Shown here: positions 1-11,631 of the stretch, one piece after another
Layout of the letters: each line of letters opens with the position of its first letter
How positions within the stretch are numbered: position 1 is the first letter of the stretch
Assembly (NCBI GenBank): GCA_016718605.1
Contig: JADKCY010000008.1
Coordinates: forward strand, 1 to 25,970
Source of the DNA: Lysobacterales bacterium
Lineage (GTDB): Bacteria > Pseudomonadota > Gammaproteobacteria > Xanthomonadales > Xanthomonadaceae
DNA length: 25,970 nt
Direction of reading: 5' to 3'
Made by a program: the position numbers and the translations under genes
The notes under the pieces: generated by a model
The model's database searches: none
Told to the model about the DNA's origin: nothing
The model's input: the letters and a program-made list of their open reading frames with translations, nothing else

Positions 1-856
<856 letters not shown>

Positions 857-860
<4 letters not shown>

Positions 861-1445
861 GAAGCTTCGCCTTCTGCGGGCACTGGCATGCCACGTTGCT
901 CCAGCGCCAAGGTCAGAAACGCCCGTGCCTTGTGCCAGTCCCGATTGACCGTCCGCTCGGTGACATCAAGCAACTCGGCGGTTTCGCGGTGAATACCCGG
1001 CGAAGTAACGGCACAGGACGACCTGTGCGAGTCGCGGCTGCCTTTTTCCAATCATCCAACGCCGAGTCGATTTCGATCAGCCGGGCGAGATCCTCGCATC
1101 GTCCATCGGCTTATCGCGCAACTCGCGCTCCATGCACCATGCGTTTTGCTCGGCCAGACGCGAGCGCGCATGGTCAATCAGTATCTGGCGCATTGCGCGC
1201 GCTGCCAACGAGAAGAAATGGGCGCGATTGGCCAAATTGGGGTAATCCGCGCGGCGCAATTTGAGATATGCCTCGTTGACCAGTGCGGTCGTCGACAGCG
1301 TTTCGCCGGGCTCCATCTGCCTGCGTTGCGCGCGCGCCAACCGGCGTAGATCGGCGTGCACCAGCGGCAACAGCGTATCCAGCGGATTGCCTCCGGCCGC
1401 AGAGAGGATGGCGGTAATCTGACCGAGCGCGTCATTGCTTGACAT
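857..1445 (-). pseudogene. ECF-family sigma factor (kinase-linked type), frameshifted
   Basis: RNA polymerase sigma-70 factor of the extracytoplasmic-function type, resembling the TIGR02999/ECF43-like group that is encoded beside Ser/Thr kinases. Region 2 is read from the ATG at 1445 (MSSNDALGQIT) through TTALVNEAYLKLRR and HFFSLAARAMRQILIDHARS. Region 4 is in another frame (ETAELLDVTERTVNRDWHKA, about 900-985) and ends at 857. One or more indels near 1000-1090 separate the two parts. An upstream in-frame ATG at 1490 is less likely because the family usually begins close to region 2. In known relatives the partner kinase activates the sigma factor by phosphorylation; that role is inferred here from gene adjacency. 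The start faces the S8 protease gene across about 107 bp, so that protease is a possible target. Confidence 0.82.
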
Positions 1446-1552
1446 GCGCAACTCCGGTAATCGACGCCGAATTGTGCGGCTTGCGGGCATTCAGCCAAGC
1501 AAGCCTTGCTGTCGTTGCGCGCAAATGTGCCGGAAACCGCGCACTCAGTCCG
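1446..1552. promoter_or_regulatory. Divergent intergenic region between sigma factor and S8 protease
   Basis: A short gap separates the minus-strand sigma-factor start from the plus-strand protease start. It must hold both promoters if both starts are right. I see no convincing sigma-70 hexamers or operator in it. Confidence 0.3.
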
Positions 1553-2946
1553 ATGTTATCGCGCAATCGTTACACTGCGCGCCATTTTCGCGCCGCCACG
1601 GCCGCATTTCGGGTTATCTGGGGAAAGGTGTGTGCGTCGGCGACCTTCTCATCACTCGCGTTGGTATTTGCGGTCCTGCTTACGCGGACGAGTGCGGCTG
1701 CGCAGATCGACCCTGCAATCTGGCAAGAACTGGCACGTCACGGCAGGACGAGGGTCATCGTCAATCTGGCGAACGCGGATTCCGCCCCGCATTCATCCCA
1801 GCGCAGGAACACGTGTGCATGCCGCGCAACAGCGCGTGCTGGAGGCGCTCTGGCCACGGCTGTTCGCCCTGCACTATCGCTATCAACTAGTCCCCGCGCT
1901 GGCCCTGCAAGTGGACGAGGCAACACTTCGACAACTCGCACGCCGAAGCGACATCCGCCAAATCGAGATCGACGTGGGCGGCGTCGGTCACGGCCTGACG
2001 GTGGATGAGTCGCTCGATCTCAACGGGCTCAGCCCCCTGTTGACTGTGGGCGCCGATGGCAGCGGAATGAAGGTCGCCATTCTGGATGGCGGCATCGATA
2101 CCGATCACCCGATTTTTCCGGGCGCATCGTCGCGCAGGCCTGTTTTTGCAGCGGTTGTTGCCCGGGCGGCAACAATGCGGCCGAAGACAACAACGGCCAT
2201 GGCACCCGGGTCTCGGAATCATCGCCGGGTGATGGTGATGTCGCACCACGGGGGCGCTGCCTGCGGTGCAGATCGTCGCCGTCAAAGTGCTGGATGCCAA
2301 CCAGTCGTTCCAGAATCTCTCCAGCATCATTTCGGCGCTGGACTGGGTGCGGGTCAATCATCCCGACGTGGATGCGGTCAACATGAGTTTGGGCGTCCCA
2401 GTTGTTTGGCGGCAATTGCGACAGCAGTAGCGGATCGCTGACTTCAGCGGTCAACAATCTGCGCGCGATTGGCGCGGTGATCAGCGCCTCAGCGGCAATC
2501 AACAGGCTCTACCAGCATGTCCAGCCCGGCCTGTATCGGCAACGTGATGGGTACGGCCGCCGCGTGGGATTTCACTGGCACAGGCAGCACGATCTTCGGC
2601 TGCAGCGACTCCGCCGCACCACAAGCCAGCGTGTTTCAGCAATCGGAGCACCACCACAGATCTGTATGCGGCAGGGTGCCTATCTCACCAGCACTGCAAT
2701 GGGTGGCGGAATCGGCAGCAACCTGCATGGCACTTCCTTCGCCTCGCCCATGGTGGCCGCCTGCGCCATCGCACTCAAACACAGCGCCCAACAGCAGCGT
2801 CGCCGAACGCGAAACCGCCATGCGCAATGCCCCCACCCAAGTCACCGACAGCATCAGCGGGCGCAGCTATCCCTTCCTCGACTGTATCAATGCGCTTGGC
2901 CAGTTGATCGCCGTACCCGATCAGGTGTTTGCACGGCTTCGAGTAG
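1553..2946 (+). pseudogene. Secreted subtilisin-like serine protease (S8), multiple frameshifts
   Basis: Exported S8 family peptidase. The N-terminus from ATG 1553 has a basic stretch and a hydrophobic core (SLALVFAVLL) ending at an A-A-A-Q-type signal-peptidase site. A prodomain-like segment follows (VPALALQVDEATLRQLARR). The catalytic triad can be read across frames: Asp in VAILDGGIDTDHP (near 2080), His in EDNNGHGTRVS (near 2185-2215), Ser in LHGTSFASPMVAA (near 2725-2760). The oxyanion-type region SAS(A)GN is near 2490. At least five frame changes are needed. The C-terminus, once one frame change near 2934 is allowed, is V-F-A-x-G-F-E followed by TAG at 2944-2946, the same tail as in the beta-helix proteins of this window. 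Without that correction the frame runs on to 3059 as unlikely sequence. Family assignment is firm; functional status is unknown. Confidence 0.85.
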
Positions 2947-3051
2947 CCTGCGGCGCGCCACGCCGCTTGCTGCGGCAGGTCGCCACGGGTGTGCGTAAGG
3001 AAGGTCGACGTCCTCGGAGTAGGGTGGAACGCGATGGAAGTGCTTTCACTT

Positions 3052-3080
3052 TTCTTTAAATTCCATTGAAACTTAAAGAA
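3052..3080. terminator. AT-rich inverted repeat between convergent genes
   Basis: TTCTTTAA (3052-3059) and TTAAAGAA (3073-3080) are perfect inverted arms around a 13-nt loop, lying between the convergent S8 protease and bioC genes. It is AT-only apart from one pair and lacks a GC-rich stem, so a terminator role is weakly supported. Confidence 0.25.
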
Positions 3081-3126
3081 CCGTCAACGCAGACATCATC
3101 GACATCGACTGCCGCGACGCATTGCT

Positions 3127-4034
3127 CTAAACCGGCCAGCGCCGCCGGATCGGTATCCGCCCCGCCGGAAAACTGGCGACTTCGCCACCGCCTTGTAACC
3201 GCATCGGTTGACCCGGTTCTGGGCCCCAGGCGTGGGCATAGATCACCTCATAGGTGGCGCTGTAGCGCGCATCGGCGTTCGCGGGATAGGCCTCGAAGAC
3301 GCGCTGCATGCGTTGCTTGCCAGTGAGCGTGCGGCGTCGATCCTGTTGCGCATTGCTGGCACCGATGGCGCGCAGTTCGTGCATCAGCGCGGGCACATCG
3401 GGATAGGTCAGCTCGAAACGATCCGAATCCAGCACCGGATTGCGAAAGCCCGCACTCATCAGCGCATCGCCCACGCTCTGGATCGGCGCAAAGCCGCTGA
3501 CATGTGGCTCGCCATCGACGGCGGCAAAGGCCTCGCGCAGTTCCTGCAGACTGGCCGGTCCAAAGGTCGAGAACAACAGCAATCCGCCGGGCCGCAAGAC
3601 GCGGCGCAAGCCGTCGAGCACGCTGGGCAGGTCTTCCACCCATTGCAGACACAGGCTGGAAAAAACCACATCTATCGAGTGGTCCAACAATGGCAAGGCG
3701 CGCGCATCGGCGCAGACACGATCAAACCGCTTCCGTGCAGGCGTGTACCAACGCCAGTCGCGACCAGCCTCACGCAGCATGGGAACGGCCATGTCCAAAG
3801 CCAGCAACTCCGCCTTCGGCCAGCGCTGCCGCATGACCCGCGAGGCATTGCCAGGGCCAGCGCCAGATCGACGACGCGCTGCGGGGTGGCTTGCAGGTAA
3901 TCCAGTTGTTCCAGCAAACGACTTTCAACCTCGTGCTGCAACATGGCCGCCGTCTGGTAACGGGAAGCAGCGCGGCCAAAGGCGCGGCGAAGTTGGCGAG
4001 TATCGAAACCCGTCGAATGAGGAGGCATGTTCAT
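3127..4034 (-). CDS. bioC: Malonyl-ACP O-methyltransferase BioC, one frameshift
   Basis: Predicted SAM-dependent O-methyltransferase that methylates malonyl-ACP to start the pimelate stage of biotin synthesis in the cytoplasm. The N-terminus (FDTRQLRRAFGRAASRYQ, LLEQLDYLQATPQRVVDL) is typical of BioC. The SAM-binding glycine loop reads GAGPGNASRVMRQRWP only if one base is restored near 3867. After that the frame is open: LLALDMAVPML (acidic motif), DARALPLLDHSIDVVFSSLCLQWVEDL, LRRVLRPGGLLLFSTFGP, and a C-terminal part ending in a basic tail. Either ATG 4034 or ATG 4028 may be the start. It lies 29 bp downstream of the phzF-like gene on the same strand, so co-transcription is possible. No other biotin gene is in the window. 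A different class I methyltransferase is possible but less likely. Confidence 0.82.
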
Positions 4035-4063
4035 GGGCCGCGTATGGTAGCGGCTGCGACGGA

Positions 4064-4921
4064 TTACCTGTTCAGCGAGCCATGAATGGTGGTCGTCGCA
4101 CTGCCGCCTATCCAGACCCGATTCTCATCATCGATCCGCAGATACACCCGACCGTCATAGCCTATTTCGCGACCCTGACTGCTGCAGTAGCTCCGACTTG
4201 GCAACGCGCCATTCGCCTGCAGATAGGCCGCAATCGCGCCATTGCCACTGCCGCAAACCGGATCTTCGGGAATGCCATCGGCGGGCACGAAGGAACGCAC
4301 GACCAGATCGACTTCGCCGCTGGCATCGCGCCCGTACACGCTGATCCCCACGGCGCCAGAGAGGCGACTGAGCGCGGCCAGTACTGACAGGTCGGGCTGC
4401 AAGGCGCGCACCGCGGCACCCGAGTTCAATCCTGCAACGATCCAGGTCGGACCGACATTGACGCACTCAGCCGGGGTGATGTCAGCGCCGAGCGCTGTCG
4501 AGAGTTGCTGCTGCAAGGCCGCGTCCAGCGACTGATGCCGCGCCGATGGAATCCGCACAAACAACTGCCGTTGACTGCCGGACATATCGATCCGCAGCGG
4601 CAGCAGACCCGCCGCGCATTCCTGCACCAGACCGCCCTGCGCATTCGGCGTGGCGATACCCGCCTCCAGCACCGCGTGGGCGGTGCCGATGCTGGGATGT
4701 CCAGCAAAGGGCAGTTCCTGTCGCGGCGTGAAGATGCGCACCCGATAGCTCGCCTCGGCGTGACTCGGCGGCAGCACGAAGGTCGTCTCGGACAGATTGG
4801 TCCAGCGCGCCATGGCCTGCATGTCTTGCGTGCTGAGACCTTCCACATCAAGCACCACGGCGACTGGATTGCCTGCAAAGGACGCAGGCCAAACCACATC
4901 CACTTGGGCGAATCGGCGCAT
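4064..4921 (-). CDS. PhzF-family isomerase/epimerase
   Basis: Intact 285-aa protein of the PhzF/diaminopimelate-epimerase fold. The start is ATG 4921 (MRRFAQVDV), chosen because the family begins with this beta strand; the 47-codon upstream extension is not family-like. Visible hallmarks are FAGNPVAVVLD (residues 15-25), the general acid/base glutamate E45 in NLSETTFVLP, the FTPRQELPFAGHPSIGTAHA segment of the first lobe, and DPVCGSGNGAIAAYL in the second lobe. PhzF itself isomerises an intermediate of phenazine synthesis, but no other phz gene is present, so the substrate here is unknown and the phenazine link should not be assumed. It is followed closely by bioC and is divergent from the VOC gene. 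Confidence 0.9.
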   Translation of the reverse strand: MRRFAQVDVVWPASFAGNPVAVVLDVEGLSTQDMQAMARWTNLSETTFVLPPSHAEASYRVRIFTPRQELPFAGHPSIGTAHAVLEAGIATPNAQGGLVQECAAGLLPLRIDMSGSQRQLFVRIPSARHQSLDAALQQQLSTALGADITPAECVNVGPTWIVAGLNSGAAVRALQPDLSVLAALSRLSGAVGISVYGRDASGEVDLVVRSFVPADGIPEDPVCGSGNGAIAAYLQANGALPSRSYCSSQGREIGYDGRVYLRIDDENRVWIGGSATTTIHGSLNR

Positions 4922-5051
4922 CACGGGACTCCTGCGGGACACTGCCGCGAGGGTGCACGGTCCTGGCATGGCGGTCAATGCGGCACTGACGAGAACAACT
5001 GACACGATTCCGGGGCTATGCTCCGCCATACCTTGGAAGGAGGACATCGAC

Positions 5052-5424
5052 ATGCAACGCAATCCGGTGGGCTGGTTCGAGATCTATGTGCAGGACATGC
5101 CGCGTGCGTGCGCGTTCTACCAGCAGACGCTGCAGGTAACGCTGAATCGGCTTGCGGTCGATGGCATCGAGATGTGGGCGTTCGACATGGAACCCGATGC
5201 CGGTGGTTGCTCCGGCGCGCTGATCGCGGTGCCCGGTGTGGCCTCGGGTGGCAACAGCACGATTGTTTACTTCAGCTGTGCCGACTGTGCCGTCGAGGGC
5301 AGAACGCGCCGTGGCGGCAGGTGGCAGTCTGGCGCGCGGCAAGATGTCGATTGGCGAATATGGCTTCGTCGCGATGGTGAATGATCCCGACGGCAACCTG
5401 ATCGGCCTGCACTCGAACGCCTGA
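5052..5424 (+). CDS. VOC/glyoxalase-like protein, one frameshift
   Basis: Small vicinal-oxygen-chelate superfamily protein of about 124 aa once repaired. ATG 5052 follows a strong Shine-Dalgarno sequence (AAGGAGGA, 5037-5044). The N-terminal half reads GWFEIYVQDMPRACAFYQQT, the classic first beta-alpha unit, and continues to VYFSCADCAVE. A one-base indel near 5300 then moves the frame to AERAVAAGGSLARGKMSIGE and FVAMVNDPDGNLIGLHSNA, the usual C-terminal unit with its DPDGN turn. Members bind metal or small molecules (glyoxalases, dioxygenases, resistance proteins); the substrate here cannot be predicted. It converges on selO with only about 16 bp between the stops. Confidence 0.82.
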
Positions 5425-5434
5425 GTATGAGGCG
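5418..5434. terminator. Small hairpin between VOC gene and selO
   Basis: CGCCT (5418-5422) and AGGCG (5430-5434) can pair around a 7-nt loop, straddling the VOC stop and sitting just past the convergent selO stop. There is no T-tract, so it is a weak candidate for a shared terminator. Confidence 0.25.
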
Positions 5435-5440
5435 CAGGCG

Positions 5441-7006
5441 CTACGAACTGCAGGACAGCACCGTGCACCCCGGCAAGTCATTCGCCCACTCTGGTCGGCG
5501 CTGCGCGAAGGCGCTGGCGTCGGCCTGTTCGTCGTAGGGTCGCTGCAGTACGCGAAGCAGATGATGCAAGGGCGCGAGGTCTTGCTGTTCGGCAGACTGG
5601 ATTGCCTGCTGCAACAACCAGTTGCGCGGCAAATAGCAGGGATTTGACAGACGCATGGCTTGCTTGCTGGCAATCACGGCGTTCGGCTCGTCGGCCGTGT
5701 CCGTGCGGACGCGTGAAGCCCATCCCTGCAGCCATTCCTGCAGGGCCGTTGCCTCGCGTTCAAACTCCGCCGCATCGTAGCTGGCGGATGCCAGATCGGC
5801 GACCTGCAGATCGCGCACATCGACGTGCATCAGTTGGCGGAAGAACAGGGTGAAATCCAGCCTTGAGGCATGCAGTTGACGATACAGGCGCTGCAGCAGA
5901 TCAGCATCCTCGCTGCGCCAGCTCAGCAAGCCCAGTTTGGCCTGATTCATCCGCGTATGTTCGAGATTGAAGTACCGCACATAACGCCTCAGTCCTTCAC
6001 GCAAACCATCGTGGTCTTCGATGATCGACGACAGCGCACCGGCCAGACAGGACAGATTCCAGTGCGCCACGTTTGGCTGCTCGCCAAAGCGATAGCGTCG
6101 CTCACGGGCATCGGTGGTATTCGGCGTCCAGTCCGGGTTGTATTCCTCCATCCACCCGAAGGGGCCGTAGTCGAGCGTCAAGCCCAGCACCGAAAAATTG
6201 TCGGTGTTCATCACCCCATGCACAAAGCCAATCCGCATCCAGTGCGCGATCATCAAGGCGGTGCGCTCGCAGATCGCATGGAAGACGGCGATGTCGCGAT
6301 CCGGCTGATCGGCCAGCCCGGCGAAGTCGCGCTCGACCATGAAATCCCACAGCGTGCGCAACAAGGCGAAATCGCCGCGCGCGCTCGGCAACTCGAAGTG
6401 ACCGAAGCGCAGGAACGACGGCGCGACGCGACAGACGATGGCACCCGGTTCGTGGGCGGTGCGACCGTTGTAAAGCATGTCGCGCAACACACCCTCGCCC
6501 GTGGCGACCAGACTCAGTGCACGCGTGGTCGGCACACCCAGCGCATGCATGGCTTCGCTGCAGACAAATTCGCGTAGCGACGAACGCAACACGGCGCGCC
6601 CATCGCCGCGCCGCGAATACGGCGTCAGCCCCGCGCCCTTGAGTTGCAGCTCATGACGCGAGCCATCGACGCCGATCACCTCACCCAATGAAATCGCCCG
6701 GCCATCGCCCAGTTGCCCCGCCCAAGCGCCAAACTGATGCCCACCGTAGTTGCTGGCCCAAGGCTGCATGCCGGGCAACAGGACATTGCCTGCCAAGACC
6801 TCGGCAAAGGTCGGCGTCGCGACATCGTCGGCAGACCACCCGAGCGCGCCCGCCACACTGCTGGACGCCGCCAGCAAGGTCGGCGCAGGCATCCGCGTGG
6901 GCCGCGCCTCGGACCACAGCGCATTCCACACTTGGCGACTGGCAACAGGATCACCGTGCTCACCCGGCAGCGTGCGAAAGCGATTGTCGAAAATGGGTGT
7001 CTGCAT
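5441..7006 (-). CDS. selO: SelO family protein adenylyltransferase (YdiU)
   Basis: Intact 521-aa pseudokinase-fold protein that transfers AMP from ATP to Ser/Thr/Tyr of target proteins, in bacteria linked to the oxidative-stress response. Start ATG 7006 (MQTPIFDNRFRTLPG) fits the family. The 35 codons read upstream cross the repeated beta-helix tail DNA and are spurious. Visible hallmarks are NYGGHQFGAWAGQLGDGRA, ELQLKGAGLTPYSRRGDGRA with its nucleotide-binding lysine, SSLREFVCSEAMHALGVPTT, GFVHGVMNTDNFSVLGLTLD, and DYGPFGWMEEYNPDWTPN (metal-binding, DFG-like position). The C-terminus ends in SCSS, with the cysteine position used by bacterial homologues in place of the selenocysteine motif. 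Length matches the bacterial family (about 480-520 aa). It lies just outside the left boundary of the accessory island. Confidence 0.95.
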   Translation of the reverse strand: MQTPIFDNRFRTLPGEHGDPVASRQVWNALWSEARPTRMPAPTLLAASSSVAGALGWSADDVATPTFAEVLAGNVLLPGMQPWASNYGGHQFGAWAGQLGDGRAISLGEVIGVDGSRHELQLKGAGLTPYSRRGDGRAVLRSSLREFVCSEAMHALGVPTTRALSLVATGEGVLRDMLYNGRTAHEPGAIVCRVAPSFLRFGHFELPSARGDFALLRTLWDFMVERDFAGLADQPDRDIAVFHAICERTALMIAHWMRIGFVHGVMNTDNFSVLGLTLDYGPFGWMEEYNPDWTPNTTDARERRYRFGEQPNVAHWNLSCLAGALSSIIEDHDGLREGLRRYVRYFNLEHTRMNQAKLGLLSWRSEDADLLQRLYRQLHASRLDFTLFFRQLMHVDVRDLQVADLASASYDAAEFEREATALQEWLQGWASRVRTDTADEPNAVIASKQAMRLSNPCYLPRNWLLQQAIQSAEQQDLAPLHHLLRVLQRPYDEQADASAFAQRRPEWANDLPGCTVLSCSS

Positions 7007-7054
7007 GCACCCACTGTAGACCGCCACAGCGCAAGACCGTGTGCAGACCAGAGT

Positions 7055-7110
7055 CCGCTCTACTCGAACCCGTTCGCAAACAGTGCCGCCGAGCGTTGGT
7101 AGAGCGAGCA
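7055..7110 (-). repeat. 56-bp direct repeat, left copy (orphan beta-helix tail)
   Basis: Identical to 14326-14381. On the minus strand it would encode the tail LYQRSAALFANGFE and a stop at 7060-7062, but no beta-helix gene precedes it: it begins 10 bp past the helicase stop. It is therefore a gene-end remnant or recombination site rather than a gene. Arms CGCTCTAC (7056-7063) and GTAGAGCG (7099-7106) are inverted repeats. Confidence 0.85.
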
Positions 7111-7119
7111 CCCTTTCGA

Positions 7120-9666
<2,547 letters not shown>

Positions 9667-9682
9667 CTAGCAGCGACATCCC

Positions 9683-10039
9683 CTAGTTCAGCCCTAATCG
9701 CAAGCCTTGGGTCTCCACGAGCTTCCACCACAGCTTGTTGTCGTTGAAGCGGTATCTATATTCGCCAGATTTGTACCCTCTGCGTGGCCCCTCAACAGTT
9801 ACGCCAGATGCCTTCAATGCAGTAGCCATCGCATGATCGTTGAAGTAGACACGTAACTCAGCTCCCCACTTGTTAATTTGGGTTTGATAATGTTCTGGTG
9901 TTCCCGGCGACACCACGATCCCAGTCGCCGCCAGATAACGACCCTCAAACCGCGTTCTCCCTCTCGGTGCCACTTCAGCCTCAAGCAGTACCCGATTTTT
10001 TTCGTTGCCATTTTCATTGCCCTTTCTACGAATAGTCAC
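9683..10039 (-). CDS. Hypothetical 118-aa protein in restriction-modification operon
   Basis: I do not recognise this family. The frame opens with GTG 10039, overlapping the stop of the upstream methyltransferase (GTGA), and closes 16 bp before the helicase start, so position and overlap argue that it is real. The protein is soluble-looking with no signal peptide or membrane segment. It is basic near the N-terminus (RRKGNENGNEKNR), then has an alternating pattern (EGRYLAATGIVV, WGAELRVYFNDHAMATAL) and ends in an aromatic/basic segment (YRYRFNDNKLWWKLVE) suggesting a small alpha/beta fold that could contact nucleic acid. That last point is a guess. Lower GC than the flanks supports horizontal origin together with its neighbour. 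Confidence 0.6.
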   Translation of the reverse strand: MTIRRKGNENGNEKNRVLLEAEVAPRGRTRFEGRYLAATGIVVSPGTPEHYQTQINKWGAELRVYFNDHAMATALKASGVTVEGPRRGYKSGEYRYRFNDNKLWWKLVETQGLRLGLN

Positions 10040-11631
10040 TCATCTAGCGCGACATTACTGTCGAACGGTCTAATCTTTGACTCAACAAACGTGACTTCCT
10101 CCGTAGTAAGTCCATATCGCTTGGCTAGTTTTTCATCCGTCCATACTTCGTTGACATCAAGCACTGGAACGAAAGCATAGGCAGATTTCGTGAGGTGATG
10201 CGAATACATGAATTGAGCCATTAGAAATCTGAAAAAGCGCGTTTTCATATATGCAACCAAATTGATCGCCTCTTTTTTTGTTTCGTATGCCCCGACAACA
10301 AGATATGTTTCGGTGCAAATGGTTTCAGGTGGCAAAATGTCTATTTTCGAAAGCACCCTACGTCTCCCATCCTTGCCGGGATTGCCAGCATGGTCGTAAC
10401 CGACATAAGAGGTAATGACCTTCCAGCCAGCAATCAGCGCCGTGACTTCAACTTTCCGCGTGGATACGGGCCTTGCCTTTTTCCCAGCGAAGAATCAAGT
10501 GCTGTGCTTTCTGGGCGAACATTGGTGGGAATGCCAAATGGCTTTCTCGCAGACACCTGTTCGTTCATATTTCGCCTCTTTTTTGATGAGGACTTTGCGG
10601 ATAATCGGCACTGCCGCGCTGTGTCGTACAAATGTTGGAAACTCATCTAGGCGCCGTCCAGCAACTGCGGGGGGAGTGTCTCCAACAATATTCGTCACCT
10701 CACACAGACCTTCCGAGTGACGTTCCCACAGAAAATAGCAAACACCACCCGCAAGATCGACACCAGGAAACGCATCTCTCGCGTTCTCGTAGTCGACCAG
10801 CTTACGGATATGCCGGTCTCCCAACATCGTCGCTCGAAACTCGCTAAGTCCTTTCCCGCCGCCAAACCACCGCGAAGGAATAACCATCGTGAGATAGCGC
10901 GGTTCAAGTGTCTTCGCTTGTTCAACAAACTTGTGGTAGATAGGCATGGCGCTCGCACCAAAACCACCGTCGTCGAGCTGATACGGCGGGTTGCCGATAA
11001 TGACATCGAATTGCATATCGTCTCCAAACAACTCGGCTATCCGAGTCTTGATGTTGTTAGTGTGAATAAAGGCGTAAGCGTGGCTTTCCCGATCTGCCCC
11101 GCGATCCAGCGCTACCTGGCTGGCACCGCAGAATTTGCATTTGCCATTGACCCAGGTGTGCTCGATTCTCTCGAACCAGATGTTTCCCGCTTCGCTGGTA
11201 AAACCTTTGGCAATCGAGTGTTTGCCGCTGGCGCGTTTGGAGCAGTACACGCTGCGCCGCGCCAGCAGGCTGGTGAGCTGCGTGATGCCGATACCGAATA
11301 CCTGTCGGGTCAGGATGTGATTGACGCGCGTCGGCAGGTCGGGAATCTCCTGCGCCAAGCCAGCAATAAGCCGGCTGGTGATCTCGCGCAGGAACACGCC
11401 CGACTTGGTGCACGGGTCGAGGAACTTCACCGACTTGTCCGCCCACAGGTTCGCGCCATTGTGGCTCGCTGCCCAGGCTTGCGCCAGCGTGTCCAACATG
11501 CGGTTGGCGAAGTCGGGCGGGGTGAAGACTTCGTCGTTGGACAGGTTGGCGATGCAGGTGAGCACATCGGGGTTGCGCCCCCGCAGGGTGAAGCCGACTT
11601 GCTGGGTGAGGGATTCCGCGATGTCGTTCAT
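10036..11631 (-). CDS. Eco57I-type N6-adenine DNA methyltransferase, two compensating frameshifts
   Basis: Predicted SAM-dependent adenine-N6 DNA methyltransferase of about 531 aa. ATG 11631 overlaps the KilA-N stop (ATGA). Hallmarks: SNDEVFTPPDFANRMLDTLA; motif I FLDPCTKSGVFLREI (residues 70-84); a Zn-ribbon-like set (C130, then CKFC at 165-168); and the catalytic motif IV NPPY (214-217) in FDVIIGNPPYQLDDGG. As read, the frame stops at 10495. A neighbouring frame carries the expected continuation VSARKPFGIPTNV, and the original frame resumes near 10478 at a GGGAAAAAGG run and continues to 10036 (ICTETYLVVGAYETKKEA, YGLTTEEVTF). Two opposite one-base errors near 10570 and 10478 would restore one protein. 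The C-terminal half probably holds target recognition. It may modify the sequence attacked by the helicase-nuclease. Confidence 0.85.

Noticed and set aside
7055..7110. Integron attC site
   Set aside because: The length and inverted arms are suggestive, but the required RYYYAAC and GTTRRRY boxes are not matched (GTTGGTA and CTCGAAC fail), the sequence encodes a gene's C-terminus, and no integron integrase is present.
7007..7111. N-terminal extension of SelO of 35 codons
   Set aside because: It is the direct-repeat DNA read in a shifted frame; the same peptide also appears upstream of fic. The family-like SelO start is ATG 7006.
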